Below are positions 1-6,987 of a stretch of 22,028 nucleotides of DNA, in pieces. The stretch lies in contig JAWWCA010000028.1 in NCBI GenBank assembly GCA_033720695.1, positions 1 through 22,028 on the forward strand. The letters run 5' to 3'. The translations under genes were made by a program, and so were the position numbers. Each line of letters starts with the position of its first letter. Positions within the stretch are counted from its first letter, which is position 1. The notes beneath the pieces were generated by a model. It was not told the origin of the DNA and made no database searches. It saw only the letters and a program-made list of their open reading frames with translations. This DNA is from DATGQT01 sp033720695. GTDB lineage: Bacteria; Bacteroidota; Rhodothermia; Rhodothermales; Rubricoccaceae.

Positions 1-32
1 AGGAGGAGACGATCGGGAGAGACCGGGGGCAT
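1..32 (-). CDS. rimM: Probable 5' end of rimM (16S rRNA processing protein), cut by window edge
   Basis: Only the first ten codons are present, reading leftward from an ATG at 32-30: M-P-P-V-S-P-D-R-L-L. RimM proteins often begin with a short variable stretch followed by an (E/D)-R-L-like segment, and rimM commonly follows rpsP in bacterial genomes, which is the arrangement here. The start lies 141 bases downstream of the rpsP stop. The assignment rests mainly on position; ten residues are too few to prove a family. A hairpin at 87-130 lies between rpsP and this start. If the call is wrong, this is simply the start of some other minus-strand gene. Confidence 0.4.
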   Translation of the reverse strand, partial: MPPVSPDRLL

Positions 33-86
33 AGGGGGCTCTGGAAACGCCGCGGGCGCGCCGCGCCGTCGCCGTGCCCGGGCGCG

Positions 87-130
87 GCGTGCTGCCCCGC
101 TCGCGGAAGGCGAGTCGAGCGGCAGCACGC
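87..130 (-). terminator. GC-rich hairpin downstream of rpsP
   Basis: A perfect 10-bp inverted repeat (GCGTGCTGCC at 87-96 and its complement at 121-130) encloses a smaller stem, CTCGC/GCGAG at 100-104/110-114, with a GGAAG loop. It begins 44 bases after the rpsP stop on the minus strand. No T-tract follows, so it may be a processing or attenuation hairpin between rpsP and the next gene rather than a classical terminator. Confidence 0.4.
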
Positions 131-173
131 GCGTGCGCAGGAGCGGGCCGGCGAACGGCGAGCGGGGGGGGCG

Positions 174-1070
174 CTACTTCTGCTCCTCCTCGGCAGGCTC
201 GGCGTCAGCGGCCTCGGCCTCCTCCGCGGCCGGCTCCGTCGCCTCGGCCGCCTCCTCGGTCTCCGCCTCAGCGGCAGGGGCCTCTTCGGCGGCGGGGGCC
301 TCTTCGGCCTCAGCTTCGGACTCCTCGGCGGCGGCCTCGGGTTCCTCGGCAGCCTCGGCGTCAGGCGCGTCAGCCCCGGCGTCAGCCGTCGCCTCTTCAG
401 CGGCGGCGTCCTTGGCCTCCGTCTCGGCGGAAGCCTCCTCGGCAGGGGCTTCGGTTTCCGGGGCTTCGGCATCGGCGGTCTCCGTCGCCTCCGCGGCTGG
501 GGCCTCCTCCGGGGCGCCCTCCGGTTCGGCATCGGCGCCCTCGGCATCGGCGGCCTCGGCATCGGCATCGGCGGCCTCGCGGGCGGCGCGCTCGGCGGCC
601 TCGGCCTCCTGGCGCTGCTTCTCGAGCTCGGCCTCGCGGGCGGCGCGCTCCTCCTCGGCCTTCTTCGCGGCGGCGGCGGCGGCCGTCCGCTCGGCCTCGA
701 GCGCCTCGCGGCGGCGGTCCTCCGCCGTCTTCTTCGTCGGCTGCGCCTCGCCGCGGCGGGCGCGGAAGGCCTCGACCTCCTGCTGGATCTCCTCCTCGCT
801 CTTCCCCTTGCGGAGGAGGTGGAGCCGGAGCAGGATCCCCTCCCGCGAGAGGAGGTTGCGGGCGGTGTGGGACGGCTGGGCGCCTTCGCGGAGCCAGTAG
901 AGGATGCGGTCCTCGTTGAGCTCGACGCGGGCCGGCTCCGAGATCGGCTCGTAGCGGCCGAGGTCTTCGATGAACCGGCCGTCGCGCGGGCTGCGCGCGT
1001 CGGCGGCGACGAGGGCGTAGACGGGGAGCTTCTTGCGCCCCATCCGGCGGAGGCGGAGTTTGACGGCCAT
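174..1070 (-). CDS. rpsP: 30S ribosomal protein bS16 with very long acidic C-terminal tail
   Basis: Residues 1-82 match bS16, a small-subunit assembly protein: MAVKLRLRRMGRKKLPVYAL at the N-terminus, then the DxRxPRDGRFIEDLGRYEP block. Typical bS16 is about 80-100 residues; this protein is 298. Residues about 85-110 form a charged helix. Residues 113-167 are rich in E, K, R and A with a coiled-coil or single-helix look, and residues 168-298 are almost entirely A, E, D, P and T. Moderate A/E-rich tails on S16 are known in Bacteroidota, but this one is extreme. The gene lies 47 bases downstream of ffh on the same strand and is probably co-transcribed with it. The frame stays open without interruption, so the tail is coding, although low-complexity DNA of this kind can vary in length or be misassembled. 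Confidence 0.95.
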   Translation of the reverse strand: MAVKLRLRRMGRKKLPVYALVAADARSPRDGRFIEDLGRYEPISEPARVELNEDRILYWLREGAQPSHTARNLLSREGILLRLHLLRKGKSEEEIQQEVEAFRARRGEAQPTKKTAEDRRREALEAERTAAAAAAKKAEEERAAREAELEKQRQEAEAAERAAREAADADAEAADAEGADAEPEGAPEEAPAAEATETADAEAPETEAPAEEASAETEAKDAAAEEATADAGADAPDAEAAEEPEAAAEESEAEAEEAPAAEEAPAAEAETEEAAEATEPAAEEAEAADAEPAEEEQK

Positions 1071-1117
1071 GGTGGCGGGTGCGGGTTTCGGGTCGGGAAC
1101 GAGGGGGAGGGGGCGGC

Positions 1118-2473
1118 CTAGCGGCCGCCGAGGAGCTGCTGAAGGCCGACGGCGCCGCGGCCCTTGCCGGACAGCTTCGTCATCGTCTTCATCATCTTCT
1201 TCATTTCGCGGAACTGCTTGAGGAGCTGGTTGACGTCCTGGACCGTCAGGCCGGAGCCGGCGGCGATCCGCTGGCGGCGGCTGCCGTTGATGATCTCGGG
1301 CTTCCGCCGCTCCTCGGCGGTCATGCTCTGGATCAGCGCCTCGATGTGCTTGAAGGCGTCGTCCTCGACGTCGAGGTCCTTGATCTGCTTGCCCACGCCG
1401 GGGATCATGCCGAGGAGGTCCTTGATGGACCCCATCTTCTTGATCCGCTGGAGCTGGGTGTAGAAGTCCTCGAGGTCGAAGTTCTGGGAGGACAGCTTCT
1501 TCTGGAGCTTCTCGGCCTCCTCGAGGTCGTACTGCTCCTGCGCCTTCTCGACGAACGAGACGATGTCGCCCATGCCGAGGATGCGCTGCGCCATCCGGTC
1601 CGGGTGGAACTCGGTGAGGGCGTCGAGCTTCTCGCCCGTCGAGGCGAACTTGATCGGCTTCTCGACGACGGAGCGGATCGAGAGCGCGGCGCCGCCGCGG
1701 GTGTCGCCGTCGAGCTTGGTGAGGACGACGCCGTCGATGTCGAGCTGCTCGTTGAACGCCTTCGCCGTGTTCACGGCGTCCTGCCCCGTCATCGCGTCCA
1801 CGACGAAGAGGATCTCGTCGGGCTCGACGGCCTCCTTGATGGCGACGACCTCCCGCATCATCGCCTCGTCGACGTGGAGGCGGCCGGCGGTGTCGACGAT
1901 GACGGTGTCCCGGCCCATCTTGCGGGCCTCGGCCACGGCCTCCCGCGCCACGCGGACGGCGTCCTGCACGGGCGTGCCGTCGTCGCCGCGGACGCTGTAG
2001 ACGGGGACGCCGACCTGGCCGGCGAGCGTCTCGAGCTGGTCCACGGCGGCCGGGCGGTAGACGTCGGCCGCGGCGAGGAGCGGGTTCTTCCCCTTCGACT
2101 TGAGGAGCCTCGCGAGCTTGCCCGTGAACGTCGTCTTGCCCGAGCCCTGGAGCCCGGCGATGAGGATGACGTTGGGGAGCCGCTTGCTCTTGTTGAGCTC
2201 GACGTGGACGTCACCGAGGAGGAAGACGAGCTCGTCGTAGATCAGCTTGACGAACTGCTGGCCCGGGGCGACGGACGTGAGCACCTGCTCGTCGAGGGCG
2301 CGCTCCTTGACCTTGTTGGTGAAGGTGCGGGCGACCTCGTAGTTGACGTCGGCGTCGAGGAGCGCGCGGCGCACCTCGCGCATCGTCTCGGCGATGTTGA
2401 GCTCGTTGATGCGGCCCTCGCCCTTGACGTTCTTCAGGGCCGCGTCGAGCTTGTCGGAGAGGGATTCGAACAT
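1118..2473 (-). CDS. ffh: Signal recognition particle GTPase Ffh
   Basis: This is the protein subunit of the signal recognition particle. It binds SRP RNA and signal sequences of nascent membrane proteins and docks with FtsY. The 451-residue length is normal. The N domain (about 1-90) precedes the GTPase domain with P-loop GLQGSGKTT (107-115), DTAGR (194-198) and TKLDGDTRGGAALS from 252. The methionine-rich M domain follows from about 300, including the SRP-RNA-binding stretch near GSRRQRIAAGSG and REMKKMMKTM. The start MFESLSDKL is the family's usual N-terminus. A long upstream region (2474-2730) holds an exact TAnnTTTG box on this strand at 2621-2614 and paired repeats that could form a leader structure. 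rpsP follows 47 bases downstream. Confidence 0.98.
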   Translation of the reverse strand: MFESLSDKLDAALKNVKGEGRINELNIAETMREVRRALLDADVNYEVARTFTNKVKERALDEQVLTSVAPGQQFVKLIYDELVFLLGDVHVELNKSKRLPNVILIAGLQGSGKTTFTGKLARLLKSKGKNPLLAAADVYRPAAVDQLETLAGQVGVPVYSVRGDDGTPVQDAVRVAREAVAEARKMGRDTVIVDTAGRLHVDEAMMREVVAIKEAVEPDEILFVVDAMTGQDAVNTAKAFNEQLDIDGVVLTKLDGDTRGGAALSIRSVVEKPIKFASTGEKLDALTEFHPDRMAQRILGMGDIVSFVEKAQEQYDLEEAEKLQKKLSSQNFDLEDFYTQLQRIKKMGSIKDLLGMIPGVGKQIKDLDVEDDAFKHIEALIQSMTAEERRKPEIINGSRRQRIAAGSGLTVQDVNQLLKQFREMKKMMKTMTKLSGKGRGAVGLQQLLGGR

Positions 2474-2527
2474 GGGTGCCGGGGGGGAGGGTGGGGGCTC
2501 GCGGACCCGATGCGGGGTCGGGGCGAG

Positions 2528-2593
2528 GATCCGGGGCTGAGCCGCGAGGGCGCCGGTGCCTTCGGCGCAGACGGGTCGGCCGGACCCCGGATC
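2528..2593 (-). promoter_or_regulatory. Possible structured 5' leader of ffh
   Basis: GATCCGGGG at 2528-2536 is the exact reverse complement of CCCCGGATC at 2585-2593. Between them, GCGCCG (2550-2555) pairs with CGGCGC (2563-2568) around a 7-nt loop. A TAGCTTTG box on the minus strand at 2621-2614 would start a transcript just upstream, so the whole structure would sit in the ffh leader. No known RNA family was recognised. Confidence 0.3.
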
Positions 2594-2613
2594 GGGTTCC
2601 GAACTGGCAGCCC

Positions 2614-2621
2614 CAAAGCTA
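2614..2621 (-). promoter_or_regulatory. TAGCTTTG box, candidate -7 element for ffh-rpsP
   Basis: Read on the minus strand, the octamer matches the Bacteroidota -7 consensus TAnnTTTG exactly. It lies about 140 bases before the ffh start, the only minus-strand gene downstream. No clear -33 TTG element is visible. Confidence 0.4.
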
Positions 2622-2701
2622 CGGCGACGCCGCCGCGAGGCGGTGGAGACGGGGCGAAGAAACGGCGCTCGCGACGGCCCCGCCCCGCCCCCGCCGGCCC
2701 G

Positions 2702-2708
2702 TACCTTC
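2702..2708 (+). promoter_or_regulatory. TACCTTC box, candidate -7 element for the dioxygenase gene
   Basis: TACCTTC ends 22 bases before the ATG at 2731. It is one of a series of TAnnTTnn boxes found just before genes in this window and resembles the Bacteroidota -7 element TAnnTTTG. No -33 element is obvious. Confidence 0.4.
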
Positions 2709-2730
2709 TCGCGAGCCTCTCCCCCGCCCC

Positions 2731-3975
2731 ATGCCCGTCTCCGACCCCTGGTGGTCGTTCTCGCTCGACCCCGACGCCGACCTCCGCCTCACCGACGACG
2801 ACGGCCGCCCGCTCGTCAACCCGCCCGATGCGGAGGGCCGCCTCCACCTCGACTACGGCCACTACCTCGGGCTCGACAAGCTCCTCGACGCGCAGGTCCC
2901 CTCCTCGTCCGTCCCCGACGAGCGCGTCTTCATCGTCATCCACCAGCTCTTCGAGCTGGTGTTCAAGCAGATGACGTTCGACCTCGGCGTGCTCGCCGCG
3001 ACGCTCGGCCGCCTCCTCGACGGCGACGGGACCGAGGACCACGCGCTCGAGCCCCTGCCGGACGAGCGCGGCCCCTCGCCGTTCTGGCGACCGGCCATGA
3101 CGGCGGCGGCCCGCCTCCGCCACTCCGCCCGGCGCGTGCTCCCGGCCGTGATGACCTACGTCGGCCAGGGCGAGGACGACGACGTCCTGTTCTCGACGCT
3201 GGAGTACCAGCGCTTCCGCGACTTCCTCGTCCCCGCCAGCGGGTTCCAGACGGCCCAGCTCCGCCTCGTCCAGCGCGCCCTCGGCAAGGGCCCGCTCCTC
3301 GACGTCCGCGTCTTCCCCGGCGACCTGTACGGCCAGCACTACCAGGGCTCCCCCACCGGCCACGTCGCCCTCGGTGACCCGCTCGTCCTCCGCGAGGGGC
3401 ACGCCCGCACCTTCCCCCCGGAGGGCTCGCCCGCCGCCGCCGTGGCGGGGCTCGACGACCGGGCCCACGCCGCCCTCGCGCGCTTGGCCCCGCGGGCCGA
3501 GGCCCTGCCGGCTCCGCCCTCCGTCCGCCTCATCGACGCCGAGGAGGTGGCGCGCGCCGTCGCCCGCGTCCGGGCGACGCTGGGCGACCACGAGGGCGCC
3601 GACGCCATCGCCGACGCCTTCCGCACCGACCTCGAGGATGCGGCGTCGCGCGAGAACGACCGCCGCACCGCCTTCGCCGACGCCCGGCGTGGCGCCCAGG
3701 CCCTCCACGCCCGCCACCACGACACGTGCCTCGCCTTCGTCCTCGACCGCCTCGCGGCGACGGACGCCGCCCTCCACGCCCCGGACCCCGACAGCTTCCT
3801 GACGGTCCACCGCAAGACGGTCCGCCGCCACGTCGCGGACGAGGGCGGGACGGGCGGCGGCGGGATGCCCTACCTCATCACCAGCCAGCGCTTCCTCCTC
3901 CCCCTCTTCCCCGCCCTCGTCGCGTACACCGACCTCGGCGTCGCGGGGACGGCCGACGACCGCGGGCGCTGGTAG
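2731..3975 (+). CDS. Tryptophan 2,3-dioxygenase family protein
   Basis: This family of haem enzymes opens the indole ring of L-tryptophan to give N-formylkynurenine, the first step of the kynurenine pathway. In the 414-residue product, HQLFELVFKQM at 71-81 carries the distal-pocket histidine, EYQRFRDFLVPASGFQTAQLR at about 159-178 includes the substrate-binding FRDF arginine, and H360 in VHRKTVRRHV followed by a GTGGGG stretch (373-378) fits the axial haem ligand region. The length exceeds the roughly 280-residue bacterial enzymes, with extra sequence around 180-330. The ATG at 2731 was chosen because homology begins just after it (YGHYLGLDKLL at 42-52); the frame is open further upstream but looks non-coding. 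No other kynurenine genes are nearby. Family assignment is firm; substrate identity is inferred. Confidence 0.85.
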   Translation: MPVSDPWWSFSLDPDADLRLTDDDGRPLVNPPDAEGRLHLDYGHYLGLDKLLDAQVPSSSVPDERVFIVIHQLFELVFKQMTFDLGVLAATLGRLLDGDGTEDHALEPLPDERGPSPFWRPAMTAAARLRHSARRVLPAVMTYVGQGEDDDVLFSTLEYQRFRDFLVPASGFQTAQLRLVQRALGKGPLLDVRVFPGDLYGQHYQGSPTGHVALGDPLVLREGHARTFPPEGSPAAAVAGLDDRAHAALARLAPRAEALPAPPSVRLIDAEEVARAVARVRATLGDHEGADAIADAFRTDLEDAASRENDRRTAFADARRGAQALHARHHDTCLAFVLDRLAATDAALHAPDPDSFLTVHRKTVRRHVADEGGTGGGGMPYLITSQRFLLPLFPALVAYTDLGVAGTADDRGRW

Positions 3976-3989
3976 CGCGTGGCAGAGCC

Positions 3990-4367
3990 CTACCCCTCCC
4001 GCTCGCCGCCGGTCGCCCGCTGGCGCAACAAGTCGATCGTCTCGGTGGCGTGGCGGAGGTGCGGGATCACGATGCTCCCGCCCACCACGAGCGCCACGTT
4101 CAGCGCGTCCATCAGCTCCTCGTCCGTGTAGCCGGCCGCCACACACTGCCCGAGGTGGTAGTCGATGCAGTCGTTGCAGCGGAGCACGGCGCTGGCGACG
4201 AGCCCGAGGAGCTCCTTCGTCCGGCCGTCGAGGGCGCCGTCTCGGTAGGCAGCGGTGTCGAGGTTGAAGAACCGCTTGATGCCGAGGTGCGTCCCCTCAT
4301 CGAGGATGCGCCGGTTCATCCGGGCGCGGTAGGCGTCGAAGCGGTCGAGGCGCGTTTCTTCGGGCAT
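3990..4367 (-). CDS. Carboxymuconolactone decarboxylase / AhpD-like protein with CxxC
   Basis: The 125-residue protein has the AhpD/CMD signature CNDCIDYHLGQC, that is CxxC followed by a histidine, preceded by TKELLGLVASAVLR. In AhpD-like proteins this motif gives thiol peroxidase or disulfide reductase activity, while true carboxymuconolactone decarboxylases lack the CxxC. A redox role is therefore more likely than aromatic catabolism. The N-terminal segment RMNRRILDEG...IKRFFNLDTAAY resembles a common Bacteroidota subgroup. It converges with the dioxygenase gene (14 bases between stops). Its start codon shares two bases with that of the divergent cyclo-ligase gene, so its promoter must lie inside that gene. 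The specific substrate is unknown. Confidence 0.85.
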   Translation of the reverse strand: MPEETRLDRFDAYRARMNRRILDEGTHLGIKRFFNLDTAAYRDGALDGRTKELLGLVASAVLRCNDCIDYHLGQCVAAGYTDEELMDALNVALVVGGSIVIPHLRHATETIDLLRQRATGGEREG

Positions 4368-4965
4368 GACGGATCGAGAAGACGTACGGCGGGAGAAGGC
4401 GAGGCTGCGGGCGGCGTTCCGGGCAGCCCGGCTCGCGCTCAGCGACGCCGACTACGCGGCCCGGAGCGCGCTGATCCGTGACCGGCTCCTCGCCCTCCCC
4501 GAGGTGGAAGCGGCTCGCACGGTGCACTGCTACTGGCCGCTCACGGCGAAGCGCGAGGTGGACACCCGCCCCCTCATCGCCGCCCTCCACGCGCGGGGCG
4601 TGCGCGTGGTCCTCCCTGTTGTCGTTCCCCCCAGCGAGAGCAGCGGGCCGACCCTTCGCCACCGGCCGTTCGAAGGCGAGGACCGGCTCCGGCCCTCCCG
4701 ATGGGGGCTCCTCGAACCGATCGGCCCCGACGCCGCCCCCCACGCGCTCGACGTCGTCGTCGTGCCCGCCTTCGGCGCCGGCCGGAACGGGCACCGGATC
4801 GGCCACGGCGCGGGCTACTACGACGCCTTCCTCGCGGAGACGCCGGCGTTCACCGTCTGCCCCGTCTACGCTGCCTGCCTCGTTCCCCACGTCCCCGCCG
4901 AGCCCCACGACCGGCCCGTCGACGTCGTCGCGACGGAGGACGAGGAGGTCCGGCTCCGAGGGTGA
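4366..4965 (+). CDS. 5-formyltetrahydrofolate cyclo-ligase
   Basis: This enzyme converts 5-formyl-THF to 5,10-methenyl-THF using ATP, returning a storage folate to the active one-carbon pool. The 199-residue length is normal. The N-terminal KARLRAAFRAARLALS contributes to nucleotide binding in the family. The hallmark RIGHGAGYYD at 144-153 follows VVVPAFGAGRNG and carries the Gly-rich phosphate loop and tyrosines. The ATG at 4366 gives the usual N-terminal length and overlaps the start codon of the divergent gene inside a CATG palindrome (4365-4368). No Shine-Dalgarno site is seen. The AbgT transporter two genes downstream may also relate to folate, but that link is weak. Confidence 0.95.
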   Translation: MTDREDVRREKARLRAAFRAARLALSDADYAARSALIRDRLLALPEVEAARTVHCYWPLTAKREVDTRPLIAALHARGVRVVLPVVVPPSESSGPTLRHRPFEGEDRLRPSRWGLLEPIGPDAAPHALDVVVVPAFGAGRNGHRIGHGAGYYDAFLAETPAFTVCPVYAACLVPHVPAEPHDRPVDVVATEDEEVRLRG

Positions 4966-5006
4966 CCCCCGGCGATCCCGAATCCGGTCTGGGGACGGGA
5001 CGTTTC

Positions 5007-5013
5007 TATCTTC
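5007..5013 (+). promoter_or_regulatory. TATCTTC box, candidate -7 element
   Basis: TATCTTC ends 23 bases before the ATG at 5037, in the 71-base gap after the cyclo-ligase gene. Together with the same heptamer before other genes here, it suggests separate transcription of the 5037 gene. Confidence 0.45.
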
Positions 5014-5036
5014 TCGCCGGCCCCACTCCCGACGCC

Positions 5037-5561
5037 ATGGTGCTCGCCCCCCTCCCCGACGCCGCCCGCCTCTGGCTCTTCGCCGCCGCCCGCGACCTCA
5101 CCGGCGCGGAAGCGGCAGCGCTCGTCGACCGCGTCCGCAGCTTCATGGCCGGGTGGACCTCGCACGGCCGCCCCGTCGCATCGGCCGCCGAGGTGCTGGA
5201 GGGCCGCGTCCTCGCCGTCGGCGCCGCCCTCTCGGAGGCGGAGCTGAACGCGGGCGTCTCGGGCTGCGGCATCGACAAGCTCCAGCACGCCGTAGAGGCC
5301 GCGGCCGAGGCCGGCGGCTTCGCCTGGACCGGCGCCCTCGACGTGCTCTACCGCGACGCCGACGGCGCCGTGCAGGCCGTCGCCCGGTCCGACTTCCGGC
5401 GGCTCGCGCGGACGGGCGCCGTGGACGCCTCCACGCCCGTGCTCGACCTCACGCTCTCGACCGTCGGGGCGCTGCGGGCCTCGGGCGTCGAGCGGCCGGC
5501 GGCGCAGAGCTGGCACGCGCGGGCCTTCGGCCTCGCCAAGACGGCTTCCACCGGCGCCTGA
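5037..5561 (+). CDS. Conserved Bacteroidota protein of unknown function (often labelled 'ABC transporter ATPase')
   Basis: The 174-residue cytoplasmic protein resembles a family widespread in Bacteroidota. Conserved features are the N-terminal DAARLWLFAAARDLT segment, W151-like GWTSHGRPV, the SGCGIDK motif about a third of the way in, and a C-terminal SWHARAFGLAK. Databases often call it an ABC transporter ATPase, but no Walker A, signature or Walker B motif is present, so that label is unsupported. The ATG at 5037 was preferred over the long upstream extension of the same frame, because homology starts directly after it and a TATCTTC box lies 23 bases ahead. No signal peptide or membrane segment is visible. 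Function is unknown. Confidence 0.8.
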   Translation: MVLAPLPDAARLWLFAAARDLTGAEAAALVDRVRSFMAGWTSHGRPVASAAEVLEGRVLAVGAALSEAELNAGVSGCGIDKLQHAVEAAAEAGGFAWTGALDVLYRDADGAVQAVARSDFRRLARTGAVDASTPVLDLTLSTVGALRASGVERPAAQSWHARAFGLAKTASTGA

Positions 5562-5850
5562 CCCGACGGCGGCCCGCGAGGACGGCCCCTTCCGCGAGAT
5601 CGCCGCCGGCCCGGCCGTGCTCCTGGTGATCCTCGGCACGGGTACGGGCGGCTCGGGCAGCACATCGCGTGGGACCGAACCGTGGGGTTGCCGGACCGGA
5701 TCGAGTGGGTCCGGCAGGAAGGTTGCTCTGCAGGAGCCGCGACGACGGCGGTGCGCGAGCGGCGCCCCGTCCCGCACAGGCGGGGTGAAGGACCTGCCCC
5801 TGTCCGTCGTCGTATACTCGTTCTGTACGCCAGACTGGACCCGTCCCCCT
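5562..5850. other. 289-base gap without a recognised gene; one hairpin
   Basis: I find no convincing gene here, although one plus-strand frame stays open (5617 onward) into the next gene. TGCCGGACC at 5689-5697 pairs exactly with GGTCCGGCA at 5708-5716 around a 10-base loop; it may end transcription of the upstream gene. TATACTC at 5813-5819, 31 bases before the next ATG, is a weak -7 candidate. Confidence 0.4.
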
Positions 5851-6864
5851 ATGCGCACGACCGCGCTCTTCGCCTTCGCTCTCCTCGTCTTCTCCGTCGT
5901 CCCGGCCCACGCGCAAGGCGGGGCCATGGCCGCCGACGCCCTGATCTCGCAAGACCTCGCCCGCGACAGCGGCTCGGTCACCTACTTCAGCGAGGCGTGG
6001 CTCATCGACACGATGGAGCGGCGGACGGGCAGCCTCGACGAGGTGCCCCGCGTCTTCTACCGGTACCACGTCGTGCCGGAGGGGATGAACCGGCTCGAGG
6101 CCCGCCTCGACGTCTACCGCCGCTACGGCGACCGCGACGTGGTCAAGCCGCTGCTGTGGCTGCTCAACCGGAACGACCTCGAGGACCTCCGCCCCGGCGA
6201 CACCCTCGTGGTGCCGAACGCGTTCGGCCTCGACTTCCGCGCCTACTCCCCGTTCCCGCACTACTACCCCGGCGCGCGGAACATCGACAAGGTGGTGATC
6301 CTGGAGAAGAACATCCAGGCGTGGGCGGCCTACGAGTGGGGCGAGCTCCAGCGCTGGGGGATCATCTCGACCGGCGCCCAGAGCAGCCGGACGCCCTCGG
6401 GCCGCTTCAACATCAACTGGAAGCAGGACTACCGCGTCTCGACGCTCAGCCCTGGCTACGGCTCGAACGACCCGAACGCCGAGCTGTGGGAGATGTACTG
6501 GGTGATGAACGTGCACGAGGCTCGCGGCATCCACATGCACCAGTACGCCCTCCCCACGAGCGGCCCCGCCTCGCACGGCTGCGTCCGCCTCCTCGAGCCC
6601 GACGCGAAGTGGCTCTACGGCTGGACCGACACCTGGCAGAAGACCGGCGGCGACGAGATCTCGTCGGTCGGCGCGACGATCCACCGCCAGGGCTCGATGG
6701 TGCTCATCATCGGGGAGGACATCTCCGGGGAGCCGCGGCCGTTCGTCTTCCGCGAGGACTACCCCGCCATCCGGATGGTGCACCTGCCGCCGGACCCGTG
6801 GGCCGTCCCGCCCGGCTCGCCGCAGCAGGAGCAGTTCGACCGCCTCCGCAGCCGCCAGGGCTAG
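5851..6864 (+). CDS. Secreted L,D-transpeptidase (YkuD) family protein with LysM-like segment
   Basis: YkuD enzymes form 3-3 peptidoglycan cross-links or attach proteins to the wall through an active-site cysteine. The 337-residue product has a signal peptide (1-22, ending AHAQ) and a segment at about 70-123 that reads like a degenerate LysM repeat, ending LRPGDTLVVPN. The catalytic domain runs from about 145 to 290 with SHGCVRLLEPDA at 241-252: C244 is the nucleophile, and H228/H230 lie upstream where the family's histidine occurs. The ATG at 5851 is supported by the signal peptide. The frame extends upstream without stops but that part looks non-coding. The protein should act in the periplasm. 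Transpeptidase activity is inferred from the motif. Confidence 0.88.
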   Translation: MRTTALFAFALLVFSVVPAHAQGGAMAADALISQDLARDSGSVTYFSEAWLIDTMERRTGSLDEVPRVFYRYHVVPEGMNRLEARLDVYRRYGDRDVVKPLLWLLNRNDLEDLRPGDTLVVPNAFGLDFRAYSPFPHYYPGARNIDKVVILEKNIQAWAAYEWGELQRWGIISTGAQSSRTPSGRFNINWKQDYRVSTLSPGYGSNDPNAELWEMYWVMNVHEARGIHMHQYALPTSGPASHGCVRLLEPDAKWLYGWTDTWQKTGGDEISSVGATIHRQGSMVLIIGEDISGEPRPFVFREDYPAIRMVHLPPDPWAVPPGSPQQEQFDRLRSRQG

Positions 6865-6929
6865 GCGCGGAGCACGGGCGAGGGCGGCTCTCGCTCCGCA
6901 GCGCGGGGTGGACGGCGCAGCGGATGCGT

Positions 6930-6970
6930 GCGTACGACGCCCCGTCGCTAGTTTCCCGGCCGTCGTACGC
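6930..6970 (+). promoter_or_regulatory. 10-bp inverted repeat flanking the abgT promoter box, candidate operator
   Basis: GCGTACGACG at 6930-6939 is the exact reverse complement of CGTCGTACGC at 6961-6970. The 21 bases between contain TAGTTTCC (6949-6956), a TAnnTTnn box. Each arm contains a CGTACG palindrome, the two being 33 bp apart, close to three helical turns. The ATG of abgT is 17 bases further on. This layout suits a repressor or looping regulator, but no known operator was recognised. Confidence 0.45.
6949..6956 (+). promoter_or_regulatory. TAGTTTCC box, candidate -7 element for abgT
   Basis: The box lies 31 bases before the ATG at 6988 and is centred between the arms of the inverted repeat at 6930-6970. 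Confidence 0.4.
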
Positions 6971-6987
6971 CCCCAGCCCTCGCGCCC

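Noticed and set aside
87..130. Hairpin with a GGAAG loop as a small SRP RNA near ffh
   Set aside because: The loop resembles the SRP RNA tetraloop, but the asymmetric AGCAG-type internal loop is missing and the structure is only 44 bases. A post-rpsP hairpin is simpler.
1079..2974. A long plus-strand open frame antisense to ffh
   Set aside because: ffh on the minus strand is unmistakable, and the antisense product is a low-complexity artefact of GC-rich codons.
5617..5850. An open frame joined to the YkuD gene as an N-terminal extension
   Set aside because: The ATG at 5851 starts a clear signal peptide. The upstream residues are Gly/Ser/Arg-rich with no family match, and a hairpin and a possible promoter box lie in the region.
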